64,000 nt of DNA from positions 868,001 to 932,000 of the forward strand of contig JAIXWY010000011.1 of assembly GCA_027490995.1 (NCBI GenBank). The letters are read 5' to 3'. Both the position numbers and the translations under genes were made by a program. Positions within the stretch are counted from its first letter, which is position 1, and the number at the start of each line of letters is the position of its first letter. This DNA comes from Opitutaceae bacterium. GTDB taxonomy: Bacteria > Verrucomicrobiota > Verrucomicrobiia > Opitutales > Opitutaceae. Positions 1-8,959 of the stretch are shown here, one piece after another. A model generated the notes under the pieces. It was given only the letters and a program-made list of their open reading frames with translations. It was not told where the DNA came from and did not search any database.

Positions 1-297
1 ACCTCGGACATCCTGAATAATGAACACGTAGCCTCGTTCTGCTCCCTTCAGTCCCTCCCTTAGGTTGGAATACTTGTTGTAGGGCGTGCGCAGCAGAATC
101 ACCGGGAACTGCCCGGAGCTCTTGGGCCGGAAGACGTCCGCTCGAAGCGTTTCGCCGTCGCGCGTCTTCATCGCGACATTGCCCTCGAACTCGACTCCGA
201 AAGGCGCATCAGCGGCGGTCGCCGGCCAAGCCAGCGCGGCGGCAATCAGGGTCACGAGAGCGGAGCAAAGGGAGCGGGGAGACAGACGCGGGGGCAT
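1..297 (-). CDS. CocE/NonD-family hydrolase, N-terminal part only (runs off the window edge)
   Basis: I translated this by hand from the ATG at 297 down to base 1: 99 codons with no stop, so the gene continues past the left edge. Residues 1-29 are a Sec-type signal peptide with an Ala/Leu-rich core ending in ATAA-D. The mature part reads as the start of the X-Pro dipeptidyl-peptidase/cocaine-esterase alpha/beta hydrolase family: VAMKTRDGETLRADVFRP, then PVILLRTPYNKYS, then FIIQDVRG, which is the strand leading to the RG.SEG oxyanion region. The nucleophile and the rest of the triad lie outside the window. Members hydrolyse acyl esters or amides (glutaryl-7-ACA acylase type), and the signal peptide places this one in the periplasm or outside. 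Exact substrate unknown. It is divergent from the PHP gene. Confidence 0.8.
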   Translation of the reverse strand, partial: MPPRLSPRSLCSALVTLIAAALAWPATAADAPFGVEFEGNVAMKTRDGETLRADVFRPKSSGQFPVILLRTPYNKYSNLREGLKGAERGYVFIIQDVRG

Positions 298-589
298 GCG
301 AAAAGAAAGAGAAGATTTCGCCGGGACGACAATATAGGAAGTCCGCGCGCTCCGGCGGGAGGCGCGGCCTTTGCTCTCCAAGAGAAGCTCCTTAGAGCTC
401 AAGGGAGTGCGTCAGGAATCTCAGCATACCCGTCTGAATGCGAGCGAGAGCGAGTAAACCGTCCGGCTGGTAGTACGCCGGGACAAGGCGGGGACCAGTC
501 GCTCGGTTCCTACCTCACTCCGCACGCAGGAGCCGGGCGCGGGATTGACACCTCGCCCGCGATGCTGTCCGGCTTCCGCTGCCGCCGCC
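298..589. other. Intergenic region between divergent hydrolase and PHP genes
   Basis: 292 bases with no convincing reading frame. It must carry the promoters of the two divergent genes on either side. No clear sigma-70 box stands out. It contains one copy of a 16-base sequence (498-513) that recurs exactly at 29517-29532. Confidence 0.6.
498..513 (+). repeat. 16-base intergenic repeat, copy 1
   Basis: The sequence gtcgctcggttcctac is found exactly here and again at 29517-29532. Both copies lie between genes and upstream of a plus-strand start. Function unknown. Confidence 0.55.
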
Positions 590-1903
590 ATGACCCGCTG
601 CCTTCTGTCCTACTGCTCGCTCCTATCCATTGCCCTCGGCCTATTCCCGAGCCATCTGCAGGGCCAGACCGAAAGGTGGTGGCGTGGCAACCTCCACACC
701 CACTCGCTGTGGAGTGACGGCGATGACTATCCGGAGATGATCGCCGACTGGTACAAGAGCCAGGGCTACCACTTTCTCGCCTTCTCCGATCATGACATTC
801 TGCAGGAGGGCCAACGCTGGCTGCCGCTCCAAGGCGGCGTCTCTTTCGCAGGTAGCGTCACGCTCCGCGGTGGCGGTGAGGTACTCAACCAGTACCTCCA
901 GCGCTTCGGGCCGCAGTGGGTCGAGCAGCGCCGCATTAATGGCCAGCACGAGGTCCGATTAAAGCCTCTCTCCGAATTCCGCACGCTCTTCGAAGAGCCT
1001 GGGCGGTTCCTGCTCCTCCCTGGAATCGAGGTGAGCCATCGCGAGGTCGTCGCACCCGACGGCACCAAGACGCCAGCCACGGTTCACCTGAACGTGATCA
1101 ACATCCGCGACGTCGATCCGAGGCCGAGCGGGCAGACGGTTCTGGAACTACTGCAGCGGACCGTTGATGCCGCGCTCGCCCAGCGGGAACGCACCGGACA
1201 GGCCATGTTTCCCCACGTCAACCATCCCAACTTCCGCTGGGGCCTCACCCCGGATGATCTCATGCGCGTGCGCGGTCTGCGTTTCTTCGAGGTCTACAAC
1301 GGCCACCCCCAAGTAAACAACGAGGGTGACGCCGACCACCCGTCGACCGAGCGACTCTGGGATCTGGCTTTGACTCATCGCCTCACCGACTTGGGCCTCG
1401 GGATCCTCTATGGGATCGCGACCGACGATTCCCATCACTACCACGAGCAGGGCATCGGTCGAAGCAACTCCGGACGCGGCTGGGTCATGGTCCGCTCCTC
1501 TCACCTGACGCCGGAGTTCCTGGTCCGCGCCATGGAAGCCGGGGACTTTTACGGCAGCTCAGGTGTCACGCTCACCGATGTCCGTCGGCCCGCCGGGCGG
1601 CTCGAGATCGAGATCGCCGGAGAGCCCGGAGTCTTGTACGAAACCCGTTTCATCGGCACCCGCCTACGCACTCCAGGCCAAGTCGAAGCCGCTGAGCTCG
1701 GCGTGGAACTGGCTCGATCGGCTGAGCTCCGCAGCAGCTACGCCCTACGGCCGGATGATCTCTACGTCAGAGCAGTAATCACCGCCTCACGCCACCACCC
1801 CAACGGAAGCATCGCCAACGAATGGGAGCGAGCGTGGACCCAACCCGTCGTCAACGAGCAGCACGCCGCCCTCCGGACCAAGGCCGAAGCGCCCCTGCCC
1901 TAA
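590..1903 (+). CDS. Secreted PHP-domain metal-dependent phosphoesterase-like protein
   Basis: 437 aa. I chose the ATG at 590 over an in-frame TTG at 545 because it begins directly with a signal peptide (MTRCLLSYCS..., hydrophobic core, cut near SHLQGQ). The mature N-terminus carries the PHP metal motif NLHTHS (H36, H38) followed by WSDGDDYPE and FSDHD (residues 65-69). Later motifs are LPGIEVSH (around 147-154), HVNHPNF (around 211) and ATDDSHHYH (around 285), together the usual set of metal-binding His/Asp/Glu residues. PHP enzymes hydrolyse phosphoesters; secreted members of this type are common near carbohydrate genes, and the substrate is unknown. The C-terminal ~100 residues form a beta-rich extension. 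The TAA stop overlaps the stop of the convergent permease gene. Confidence 0.8.
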   Translation: MTRCLLSYCSLLSIALGLFPSHLQGQTERWWRGNLHTHSLWSDGDDYPEMIADWYKSQGYHFLAFSDHDILQEGQRWLPLQGGVSFAGSVTLRGGGEVLNQYLQRFGPQWVEQRRINGQHEVRLKPLSEFRTLFEEPGRFLLLPGIEVSHREVVAPDGTKTPATVHLNVINIRDVDPRPSGQTVLELLQRTVDAALAQRERTGQAMFPHVNHPNFRWGLTPDDLMRVRGLRFFEVYNGHPQVNNEGDADHPSTERLWDLALTHRLTDLGLGILYGIATDDSHHYHEQGIGRSNSGRGWVMVRSSHLTPEFLVRAMEAGDFYGSSGVTLTDVRRPAGRLEIEIAGEPGVLYETRFIGTRLRTPGQVEAAELGVELARSAELRSSYALRPDDLYVRAVITASRHHPNGSIANEWERAWTQPVVNEQHAALRTKAEAPLP

Positions 1904-2859
1904 GCGGAACGCCCCCGGCGATACTGATCGAGCGTGACGGCGGCGACGATGATCCCGCCCGTGACGATCTCCTGCACCCAGTTCGACATTTCCAACTTGG
2001 TGCAGCCATTGTTGACGACCGTCATAATCAACGCGCCGATCATCGTTCCGAGGACTGTTCCCCGCCCTCCGGAAAGGCTCGCACCGCCGATTACGACGGC
2101 CGCGATGATGTTTAGCTCGAGCCCCACCGCCGTGGTGGGGTCTCCGCCGGTCAGGTAAGAGAACTGGAGCACTCCGGCCAAACCAGCGAACCCCGCTCCG
2201 ACGGCGTAGATCCAGACCTTGGTACGATCGACCGCGACTCCACACAGCCGCGCGGTGGACTCGTTCGAGCCGATCGCAAAAATGTGCCTTCCAAACCGCG
2301 TGTAGCGAAGCACCCCAGCCACGACCACGGCCATCACGAGCATGATCCACACCCCGCCGGGGAGGAAACGAGAACTGAGCAGCATGAGGTCGTTCAGCCA
2401 CGTCGGTTCAGGATAAATGGGCTGCTCACCCGCCAATCCCTTGGCCGCCCCCCGCAGGATGCCCATCATCCCGAGCGTCACGATGAACGGCATCAGGCGA
2501 AGTCGTGTCACCAGTAGCCCCGAGGCGACGCCGGTCATAACACCGAGGCCAATCGCACCGGCTGCGGCAACCATCGGCGGCGCGCCGGCCTGCAAGAGCA
2601 ACGCGAGCACAACCGCCGACAGAGCGATGATGGAACCGAACGATAAATCGACCCCGCCCGAGATCACAATCAGCGTCATACCGATCGCGCCGATACCGAT
2701 CACCGCGGTCTGCTGCAGCATGATCGCGGAGTTATCCCACGTGACGAAGCGATCGAAGCGCAGGATCGCGAACAGCGCGTAGACCGCGACGAGGGCCAAG
2801 AAAGGGGCCAACGCGCCGAGCACGCGCCGCGCGGAGCCAGAGGAAGAGTCGGTGGACAC
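1900..2859 (-). CDS. ABC transporter permease, ribose/RbsC type
   Basis: 319 aa from a GTG at 2859; an open frame continues 60 codons upstream but is Arg/Ser-rich, unlike a protein, and overlaps the upstream gene. Hydrophobic segments run throughout, with the family landmarks GVDLSFGSIIAL, TRLRLMPFIVTLGMMGILRG, FAIGSNESTARLCG, GGASLSGGRGTVLGTMIGALIMTVVNN and a final helix near VQEIVTGGIIV. This is the BPD_transp_2 family, the inner-membrane channel of sugar importers. The binding protein lies directly upstream at 2939-3907, but no ATPase gene is adjacent, so the ATPase must be encoded elsewhere or shared. The stop codon overlaps the PHP stop (shared bases 1900-1903). Confidence 0.88.
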   Translation of the reverse strand: MSTDSSSGSARRVLGALAPFLALVAVYALFAILRFDRFVTWDNSAIMLQQTAVIGIGAIGMTLIVISGGVDLSFGSIIALSAVVLALLLQAGAPPMVAAAGAIGLGVMTGVASGLLVTRLRLMPFIVTLGMMGILRGAAKGLAGEQPIYPEPTWLNDLMLLSSRFLPGGVWIMLVMAVVVAGVLRYTRFGRHIFAIGSNESTARLCGVAVDRTKVWIYAVGAGFAGLAGVLQFSYLTGGDPTTAVGLELNIIAAVVIGGASLSGGRGTVLGTMIGALIMTVVNNGCTKLEMSNWVQEIVTGGIIVAAVTLDQYRRGRSA

Positions 2860-2938
2860 GATCGAAAGAGCGGAGCCGCTTCTTAAACCCGCAGAGGTCG
2901 AGTCACCTCTCCGGGCACCGCAGCTGCGAGACGCGGAC

Positions 2939-3907
2939 TTACGGCGTCGCGAGAATCGCCTTGGTTTCCGGCGTGTCGATGGTTTCGAGCGTGACCAGGG
3001 CGCACCCCGTGTCGATGCGGGGCTCAACCTTCCCGCCACGCAAATGGGCCACCGCGGCCTTCACGCCCAGGTAGCCCATGCGGGACGGATTCTGAGCCAC
3101 CAGACCATGGATCTCACCGCGACGCAGTGCCTGAAGCAAAGCGGGCGAAGTATCAAAGCCAACGAACGTCTTCTTGCCCGCCAGACCCGTTTGCCGCAAC
3201 GCCAGCAGCATGCCCTGCGTGGTGGACTCATTCGGGCAGAAGATGCCGTCCGCCTCCCGCAGACGGTCGATGAGATTCAACGCCGTATCCTGCGCAAGGC
3301 TCACCGTCGCACCGCCGTAGCGATTCTTCACGGTCACTTCGATCCCCGGGTGCCGGGCAATCGCCGCAAGGAAGCCGGACTCGCGCTCGTCCGTACTGGC
3401 CGAGCCTTCCAAACAACGCAGCAGGACAACCTTGCCTTTGCCACCCAGCCGCCGGGCGAGTTCCTCGCCGCCGATCTCGCCGCCGCGGAAGTTGTCCGTG
3501 GCCACGAGGCTCACAAAATCACGGCCGACCTCGCCGCGCAGCGCCGAGTCGATGATGACCACGGGAATGCCCGCCGCCGTCGCACTACGAACGGGCCCGG
3601 CAAGGGCGGTCGCGTCGAGCGGAGCAAGCACCAACGCGGAGACCTTGGATCCCACGAACTGCTGGACCAAACTGATCTGCTGGGCGCGGTCATCCTCCTT
3701 CATCGGTCCCTTCCAAATGATGGTGACGTCCTCCTCCACCCCAGCCTTACGCGCACCGGCTTCCACGCTCTTCCAGAAGGCATGGGTGGATCCTTTGGGA
3801 ACGACCGCGATCTGGAGCTTCTCGGCGGCAAGGGCCGTCACGGCCGAGCCGGCTAAAGCGACTGCGGAAATCAGGGCGGGAAGGAGCGGACGGATGAAGC
3901 GGCGCAT
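2939..3907 (-). CDS. Sugar-type ABC transporter periplasmic binding protein
   Basis: 322 aa. The start at 3907 gives MRRFIRPLLPALISAVALAG, a clean signal peptide cleaved near TALAAEK; an in-frame ATG 16 codons upstream would bury the signal and reach into the RidA gene. The mature protein follows the type I periplasmic binding fold (Peripla_BP_4, RbsB-like): IAVVPKGSTHAFWKSVEAGA, then DDRAQQISLVQQFV, SALVLAPLDATALAGPV, GIPVVIIDSAL, FVSLVATDNFRGGEIGGEEL and a hinge near GFDTSPALLQAL. It delivers a sugar, or possibly a nucleoside-like ligand, to the permease downstream. Gap to the upstream RidA-like gene is 44 bases and to the permease about 80 bases, consistent with one operon. Ligand unknown. 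Confidence 0.88.
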   Translation of the reverse strand: MRRFIRPLLPALISAVALAGSAVTALAAEKLQIAVVPKGSTHAFWKSVEAGARKAGVEEDVTIIWKGPMKEDDRAQQISLVQQFVGSKVSALVLAPLDATALAGPVRSATAAGIPVVIIDSALRGEVGRDFVSLVATDNFRGGEIGGEELARRLGGKGKVVLLRCLEGSASTDERESGFLAAIARHPGIEVTVKNRYGGATVSLAQDTALNLIDRLREADGIFCPNESTTQGMLLALRQTGLAGKKTFVGFDTSPALLQALRRGEIHGLVAQNPSRMGYLGVKAAVAHLRGGKVEPRIDTGCALVTLETIDTPETKAILATP

Positions 3908-3951
3908 GGGGGTAAGCGAGGATACGAGGAAAGAAGGTGGACGAACGGGAA

Positions 3952-4413
3952 TCAATCCTGCAGCTCGACGACGACCTGAATCTCGGTCGTGGCATTGCGG
4001 GGCAGGCCGCAGACCGCAACCGCGGCCCGGGCATGCCTTCCGGCGTCACCGAACAGTGCGACGAACAAATCGCTCGCACCATTGATCACCGCTGGGCTGT
4101 CGGCAAAACCGCTGATGGCATTGACGTAGCCACTGACGAAGACGATGCGGCGGATCTTCTCAAGGGAACCGACGGCAGCCTTCACGTTCGTCAACGTGGC
4201 AAGAGCGCAGATCCGGGCCGACTCATAACCGGATTGCGTCGTCTGCTCCCGTCCCACCTGACCGGTGTGCGTCAACTCGCCGTTGTAGGCACTGATGGTG
4301 CCGGCGCAGTACAACAGATTACCGGTCCGAACGGTGGGCACATAGTTCCCGGCCGCGGCCGGCGGGTTAGGCAGCGCCAGTCCCATTTCCTTAAGCTTGT
4401 CCTCAATCGTCAT
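3952..4413 (-). CDS. RidA/YjgF-family protein (UK114-like subgroup)
   Basis: 153 aa from the ATG at 4413. The opening MTIEDKLKEMGLALPNPP and the stretch NYVPTVRTGNLLYCAGT match the ~150-residue subgroup of the RidA (YjgF/YER057c/UK114) family rather than the short 128-residue RidA. The Arg that binds the carboxylate in active RidA deaminases seems present in HARAAVAV. RidA proteins hydrolyse reactive enamine/imine intermediates or act in small-molecule breakdown (RutC belongs to this family). It heads the operon with the sugar-type binding protein and permease, and is divergent from the amidase with 96 bases between starts. The context suggests a catabolic role, but the reaction is not known. 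Confidence 0.87.
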   Translation of the reverse strand: MTIEDKLKEMGLALPNPPAAAGNYVPTVRTGNLLYCAGTISAYNGELTHTGQVGREQTTQSGYESARICALATLTNVKAAVGSLEKIRRIVFVSGYVNAISGFADSPAVINGASDLFVALFGDAGRHARAAVAVCGLPRNATTEIQVVVELQD

Positions 4414-4509
4414 GATGGCGCGAGCTTCGGAGCCGTCCGAAAAGGACGCAAAGCGATTCGGCGCGGAACCCGGTTGCGCCACGCCCGCTCTCCGGCGAGT
4501 CTGGCGTCG

Positions 4510-5784
4510 ATGAACCTCGCCGCTTGGCAGGACCTCGCCCACCGCGATCCCTTCGAGGCCGCCTCCACCCTGCTCCAACGCCTGAGCGCCCTTCCGCCCG
4601 CGCAGCGGCGCGCGATCGTTTCATGGCAACTCGACGCCGCCGCACTCGCGGCGGCCTTCGCCCGCCAGACCGCGCGGCCCGGCCCGCTCTCCGGCGTTCC
4701 CTACTTTGCCAAGGATCTGTTTCCCGTGCGCGGGGTTCCCCTGCATGCCGGCAGCGGATTCCTCGCGGAGATCCGGCCGGTTCCGACTCAGGATTCGGCC
4801 CTGATCACCGATCTCGCGGGATGCGGAGCGGTGCTGACCGGGACCGCTCACTTACATGAGTTCGCCTATGGCCTGACCGGCGATAATCCGCATTGGGGCA
4901 ACGTCGACATCCCCGGGAAGCCTGGCCGCACTCCGGGCGGCTCAAGCAGCGGCTCGGCGGCCTTGGTGGCAGCGGGAGTGGTTCCCCTGGCACTCGGCAC
5001 TGACACCGGAGGCTCGGTCCGCGTGCCGGCCGCCTACTGCGGCCTCTTCGGCTTCCGGACCACGCCCGGGGCACGCTGGATCTCGGACGCCTTCCCGCTG
5101 GCCCCCGGCTTCGATACCGCCGGCTGGTTCACCCGGAGCGCAGAGGACATGCTTCAGGTAAAGACCGCCCTGCTCGGAGCAGCCCCGACTGAGCGCCTGC
5201 CCCGAGGCGTCTACCTTGGTTTTGAGGGCTGGGCCGAGGCAGACCCCGGCATCGCCGCGGCGGTCGATGCCGCCGCGAGGCGCTTCGCTCCCGCTGCCGA
5301 CGCCGCCACCCGCGAACAACTCATCCGCGGCTTCGTTGGATCCACCGACACCTACGCCACCCTCCAAAGCATCGAAGCCTACGGCGTCCATGCCGACTGG
5401 CTCGACCGCTACCGAGATCGCTACGGCAGCGAAGTCTGGCAGCGGCTCGACCGCGGACGCCGCTGGACCGATGCCGAACGCGACCAGGCACTCGTCAAGC
5501 AGACGACGCTCCGTCTCCTGTGGACCTCGTTTTTTCTCACCTACGATTATCTCGTCTTACCCGCCACGCCCTTCGCGGCGCCCCTGCCTGAGCAGCGGAC
5601 GGTCGCAAATCGTCAACGCATTCTCACCCTGACCACGCCCGCCAGCGTGGGTGGACTGCCCGTCCTCACCGTTCCCGTGCCGCTCCCAGACGGGCTATCG
5701 ACGGGACTCCAGATCATCGTCAACCACCCCGGCAGCCCGGTGATTGACTGGGCCCTCCGACAGGCTGGCGCGGAACCACGATGA
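4510..5784 (+). CDS. Amidase (amidase-signature family)
   Basis: 424 aa from the ATG at 4510. The Ser-cisSer-Lys triad is visible: Lys68 in PYFAKDLFPV, cis-Ser145 in PGGSSSGSAA, and nucleophile Ser169 in GTDTGGSVR, with the usual spacing. The 424-residue length is at the short end of the family (often 450-500), and the C-terminal half is compact. No signal peptide, so cytoplasmic. Members hydrolyse amides ranging from allophanate and biuret to acyl amides and Glu-tRNA substrates; the absence of GatB/GatC neighbours argues against GatA. It is followed after 77 bases by the GCHII-like gene on the same strand and is divergent from the RidA-like gene, so a joint role in breaking down a nitrogen compound is possible (inference). 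Confidence 0.88.
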   Translation: MNLAAWQDLAHRDPFEAASTLLQRLSALPPAQRRAIVSWQLDAAALAAAFARQTARPGPLSGVPYFAKDLFPVRGVPLHAGSGFLAEIRPVPTQDSALITDLAGCGAVLTGTAHLHEFAYGLTGDNPHWGNVDIPGKPGRTPGGSSSGSAALVAAGVVPLALGTDTGGSVRVPAAYCGLFGFRTTPGARWISDAFPLAPGFDTAGWFTRSAEDMLQVKTALLGAAPTERLPRGVYLGFEGWAEADPGIAAAVDAAARRFAPAADAATREQLIRGFVGSTDTYATLQSIEAYGVHADWLDRYRDRYGSEVWQRLDRGRRWTDAERDQALVKQTTLRLLWTSFFLTYDYLVLPATPFAAPLPEQRTVANRQRILTLTTPASVGGLPVLTVPVPLPDGLSTGLQIIVNHPGSPVIDWALRQAGAEPR

Positions 5785-5861
5785 CCACCTCGGTGCCGCT
5801 CGAGGCGGATTAGGGCATTGCCGGCGGCCGGGTTTCCCGCGAAGCTTGGACCCTGCTTCGC

Positions 5862-7457
5862 ATGCCGTCTTCGCCTACTCCGGCTTCCCCCTCTCCGTCT
5901 CCCGTTCCCCGCCCACTGTGGGGCAACGAGGAGTTCACGGCATTGGTCGAGCGGCTCCAACACAAAGGGGGCGCAGCACTCGGTCCCCTGAGTCCAGGGG
6001 ACCATCCCCTTTACGGCCACACCCTGTTCATCGCCTCCTGCGATTTGGATACGCGCTACGGACCCTTCCGGGCCCACGTCTTTCAGGACCTGATTGACCG
6101 GCACTACGTGCTCGCTCTCGCCCACGGGGATATCGCAACGGCCCGGACCCTCTACACCCGACTCCACTCCTCCTGCGTTTCCAGCGAGACCCTGCGAGGC
6201 TGTGATTGCGACTGCGTTGAACAGCTAGACGGCGCGTTCCGCGTCATCGCCGAGAAGGGGCATGGCATCATCTTCTATCTGATGCAGGAAGGTCGCGGCG
6301 TCGGTTATGTCGGCAAGGCCCGCGACCGGATGCTCGTCCAGGCCTCGCTTGACCAGATCTCGACGTTCGCCGCGTACACGGCGCTCGGGCTTCGGAAAGA
6401 TCACCGTAACTACGACAACATCGCGCAGATCTGCCACCTCCTGGGCATCCAGGCATCGTGGATCGTGCTCACGAACAACCCGGACAAGGTGGAAGCCCTC
6501 CGCGAGCAGGGGCTGACCGTGGCCGGCACCGAGCCACTGGAGTGCGAACCGTCGCCCTACAACCTTGCCTACCTCACGTCGAAGGCGGCGGGAGGGCACC
6601 GTTTGCGCCGGCCAGCGGCGACCCAAGTCAGACGCGCCTCGCCGCCGGAGCCGGTCACGCCATTCAAGCCGCACGCCCTCCCGGAGGCCCAGCGTTTCAT
6701 CGCGACGGCGAGCTATTTCCTGCCGGTTCGGCCGGTGGACCATGAGGTGGTGGTCGCCGCGGGAGACCTTGAAGCCTCGCAACGGGACGGATCGCTTGAG
6801 CGCGCGATGTCCGGGCCGAGACCGCTCGTGCTCGGCCACCGCGCCATTCGCGGCCATCGCCACCTTGTGCGGGTGGATCCCGAGGCATTAGCCCGCCGCT
6901 CGCGCGGGGTCGCCAACGAGACGCTGCTCGCAGCGTTGACCACGCCCTACTGGTTTCGCGTGCATGTCTATTACGACATCGTTTCGAGTCAGGAGTTCGT
7001 GGTGCTCACGTACGGACAGACCCACGCGGGCGACCACCCCATCGTGCATCTTCACTCCGAGACCCTCTTCGAGCGATTTCCACTCCGGACGGAAGACCGA
7101 TGCGATCCCTTCAGCGCAGCCGTGAAGGAGATTGTGGCGTATGGATCCGGAGCGATCCACCTCGTGCACCATACCGGATCCGGCGGGGGCTTTGGCATTC
7201 ACGCATCGGAGACGATGCTTCAGCAATCCGGACAGGCCACGTCAGCAGCGGCAGCACGGGAGTCGCTCGGCGTCGGACGGGGTCCGGAAGAAACCGCGAC
7301 CGCGCTTCGGTTGCTTCGCCATCACATCCCAAGCGGCCACGTGCAGATGCTGGTTCCAGCGGGCGAAAGCCCTGAACGGCGCCGCACTGTGGAAGCGGTG
7401 CTCGCGGCGCAAGGATTCACGGTGCACGCCTGGGTGCCACTCGGAGCGGCGCCCTGA
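5862..7457 (+). CDS. Two-domain GTP cyclohydrolase II-like protein with altered active site
   Basis: 531 aa. Residues ~50-250 align with RibA (GTP cyclohydrolase II): zinc cysteines C105, C116 and C118 in the HSSC...CDCDC motif, QEGRGVGY, D180/R182 equivalent to E. coli D126/R128, and TNNPDKVEALREQG. The residue equivalent to the essential Tyr105 of E. coli is Arg156. Residues ~355-450 look like a second, degenerate copy: VVLTYGQ..., HLHSETLFERF, RCDPFSAA and IVAYGSGAIHLVHHTGSGGGFG follow the same order, but two of the three zinc Cys are lost (T401, P416; only C414 kept). No RibB or other rib gene is nearby. It is probably not the riboflavin enzyme. The product may be a formamidopyrimidine or something unrelated. 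The N-terminal ~20 residues are Pro/Ser-rich. The ATG at 5862 has no obvious ribosome site. Confidence 0.82.
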   Translation: MPSSPTPASPSPSPVPRPLWGNEEFTALVERLQHKGGAALGPLSPGDHPLYGHTLFIASCDLDTRYGPFRAHVFQDLIDRHYVLALAHGDIATARTLYTRLHSSCVSSETLRGCDCDCVEQLDGAFRVIAEKGHGIIFYLMQEGRGVGYVGKARDRMLVQASLDQISTFAAYTALGLRKDHRNYDNIAQICHLLGIQASWIVLTNNPDKVEALREQGLTVAGTEPLECEPSPYNLAYLTSKAAGGHRLRRPAATQVRRASPPEPVTPFKPHALPEAQRFIATASYFLPVRPVDHEVVVAAGDLEASQRDGSLERAMSGPRPLVLGHRAIRGHRHLVRVDPEALARRSRGVANETLLAALTTPYWFRVHVYYDIVSSQEFVVLTYGQTHAGDHPIVHLHSETLFERFPLRTEDRCDPFSAAVKEIVAYGSGAIHLVHHTGSGGGFGIHASETMLQQSGQATSAAAARESLGVGRGPEETATALRLLRHHIPSGHVQMLVPAGESPERRRTVEAVLAAQGFTVHAWVPLGAAP

Positions 7458-7486
7458 AGCGCGTCCGCCGTCACCCGGGCGAACCT

Positions 7487-8782
7487 TTAGGCAGCGTCCT
7501 GACGCGGCTCGCTCTTCGGATGGCGACGCAGTCGGGGACGGCGTGTGCCGGCCACCGCAGCGGCGTCGATGATCACCTCGGCGATGTCGTCGCGCTGCGG
7601 CAGGTCGAACATCACCTCGAGCATCAGGTTCTCCATGATCGCCCGCAACGCCCGCGCGCCCGTCTTGAGAGTGATGGCCTTCCGGGCAATCGCCCGCACC
7701 GCATCGGGCGTAAACCGCAGCCGCACTCCATCCATCGCGAACAGCTTGGAGTACTGTTTGACGAAGGCGTTCTTGGTCCGCTGCAGGATGTGGACGAGAT
7801 CATCCTCAGAGAGATGATCCAACACGGACACAATGGGGAGCCGGCCGATGAACTCGGGGATCATCCCGAAACGAATCAAGTCCTCGGGCTCCAGTTCGCG
7901 CATCAAGTCCTCGGGCCGCAGGACCGAATCCCGGCGCCGGGCCGCCGACGAGAATCCGAGCCCTCCCTGCCCGAGGCGCCGCTGTACCAACCCGTCGAGC
8001 CCCACGAAGGCGCCGCCGCAAATGAACAGGATGTTCTGCGTGTTGATCTGGACGTACTCCTGATTGGGATGCTTGCGGCCGCCTTGCGGCGGGACGTTGC
8101 ACACCGTGCCCTCGAGAATCTTAAGCAGGGCCTGCTGCACGCCTTCTCCCGACACATCACGCGTGATCGAAACGTTCTCGGTCTTCCGGCCGATCTTATC
8201 GATCTCGTCGATGTAGATGATTCCGCACTCCGCGCGTTTCACATCATAGTTGGCGGACTGCAGCAAACGGAGCACGACATTCTCCACGTCCTCGCCCACA
8301 TAGCCCGCCTCGGTCAGCGTGGTGGCATCGGAAATCGCAAAGGGCACGTCGAGGATTCGGGCCAGCGAACGGGCGAGCAGCGTCTTGCCTGAGCCGGTCG
8401 GACCGACCAGAAGAATGTTACTCTTCTCGACCTCCACGCCGTCAAACTCGGGAGACAGCGCCGGCGAGTCTTTCACGGTCTGGCCGGAATCGAACATCAG
8501 CCGCTTGTAATGATTGTAGACAGCGACTGAGAGAACCTTCTTGGCGTGCTCCTGACCAATCACGTGCTCATCGAGCGTCCGCTTGATTTCCGAAGGCTTA
8601 ACCAACCGAAAATCAGGCTTGGTCTCGCCCGCGGGCTGACGCACCTCGCGGTCGATGATCGTCTTGCAGACGTTTACACACGAGTCGCAGATGTAGACGC
8701 CAGGCCCGGCAATGATCTTCTTCACCTCCGACTGCGACTTGCCGCAGAAGGAGCAGAGCGTCATGCGGGAAGACTTGGCCAT
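7487..8782 (-). CDS. clpX: ATP-dependent Clp protease ATP-binding subunit ClpX
   Basis: 431 aa from the ATG at 8782; a longer open frame upstream has no ClpX homology. The N-terminal zinc-binding domain has C10, C13, C32 and C35 (CSFC ... CDSC). The AAA+ core has Walker A GPTGSGKT, Walker [10 protein letters not shown], pore loop GYVGEDVE, and the sensor region [15 protein letters not shown]; the C-terminal small domain ends with a basic tail. ClpX unfolds tagged proteins and feeds them to ClpP. It is the last gene of tig-clpP-clpX, separated from clpP by 177 bases that include a strong hairpin, so it may also have its own promoter. Convergent with the GCHII-like gene, 29 bases between stops. 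Confidence 0.97.
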   Translation of the reverse strand: MAKSSRMTLCSFCGKSQSEVKKIIAGPGVYICDSCVNVCKTIIDREVRQPAGETKPDFRLVKPSEIKRTLDEHVIGQEHAKKVLSVAVYNHYKRLMFDSGQTVKDSPALSPEFDGVEVEKSNILLVGPTGSGKTLLARSLARILDVPFAISDATTLTEAGYVGEDVENVVLRLLQSANYDVKRAECGIIYIDEIDKIGRKTENVSITRDVSGEGVQQALLKILEGTVCNVPPQGGRKHPNQEYVQINTQNILFICGGAFVGLDGLVQRRLGQGGLGFSSAARRRDSVLRPEDLMRELEPEDLIRFGMIPEFIGRLPIVSVLDHLSEDDLVHILQRTKNAFVKQYSKLFAMDGVRLRFTPDAVRAIARKAITLKTGARALRAIMENLMLEVMFDLPQRDDIAEVIIDAAAVAGTRRPRLRRHPKSEPRQDAA

Positions 8783-8907
8783 GGCAAAAAGAGTGAGAAG
8801 ATCGGCGGTGACGTGTCGAGGGCGAACACCCTCTCTCATCGGCACGCCAGAGGGTGGACTGAGGCGAGGAGTCGTTCAGCGACCGACACCCCATCTAGGG
8901 TAATTCA

Positions 8908-8937
8908 CCCCGGCGTCCTAGGTGAGACGCGCCGGGG
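8908..8937 (-). other. Hairpin between clpP and clpX
   Basis: ccccggcg at 8908-8915 pairs with cgccgggg at 8930-8937; an alternative inner pairing gcgtc/gacgc is also possible. There is no T-run after it on the minus strand, so it is not a standard terminator. It could set the clpP/clpX ratio or protect an mRNA end. Confidence 0.45.
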
Positions 8938-8959
8938 ACGAATCACTCGCGACGCGACC

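Noticed and set aside
641-949. Open frames antisense to the PHP gene, and many similar long frames opposite other genes
   Set aside because: GC-rich codons leave long open frames on the other strand; none shows a family motif, and the sense frame does.
5862-7457. Calling the GCHII-like gene ribA
   Set aside because: The essential Tyr is Arg, a second degenerate domain follows, and no other riboflavin gene is near, so the symbol would mislead.
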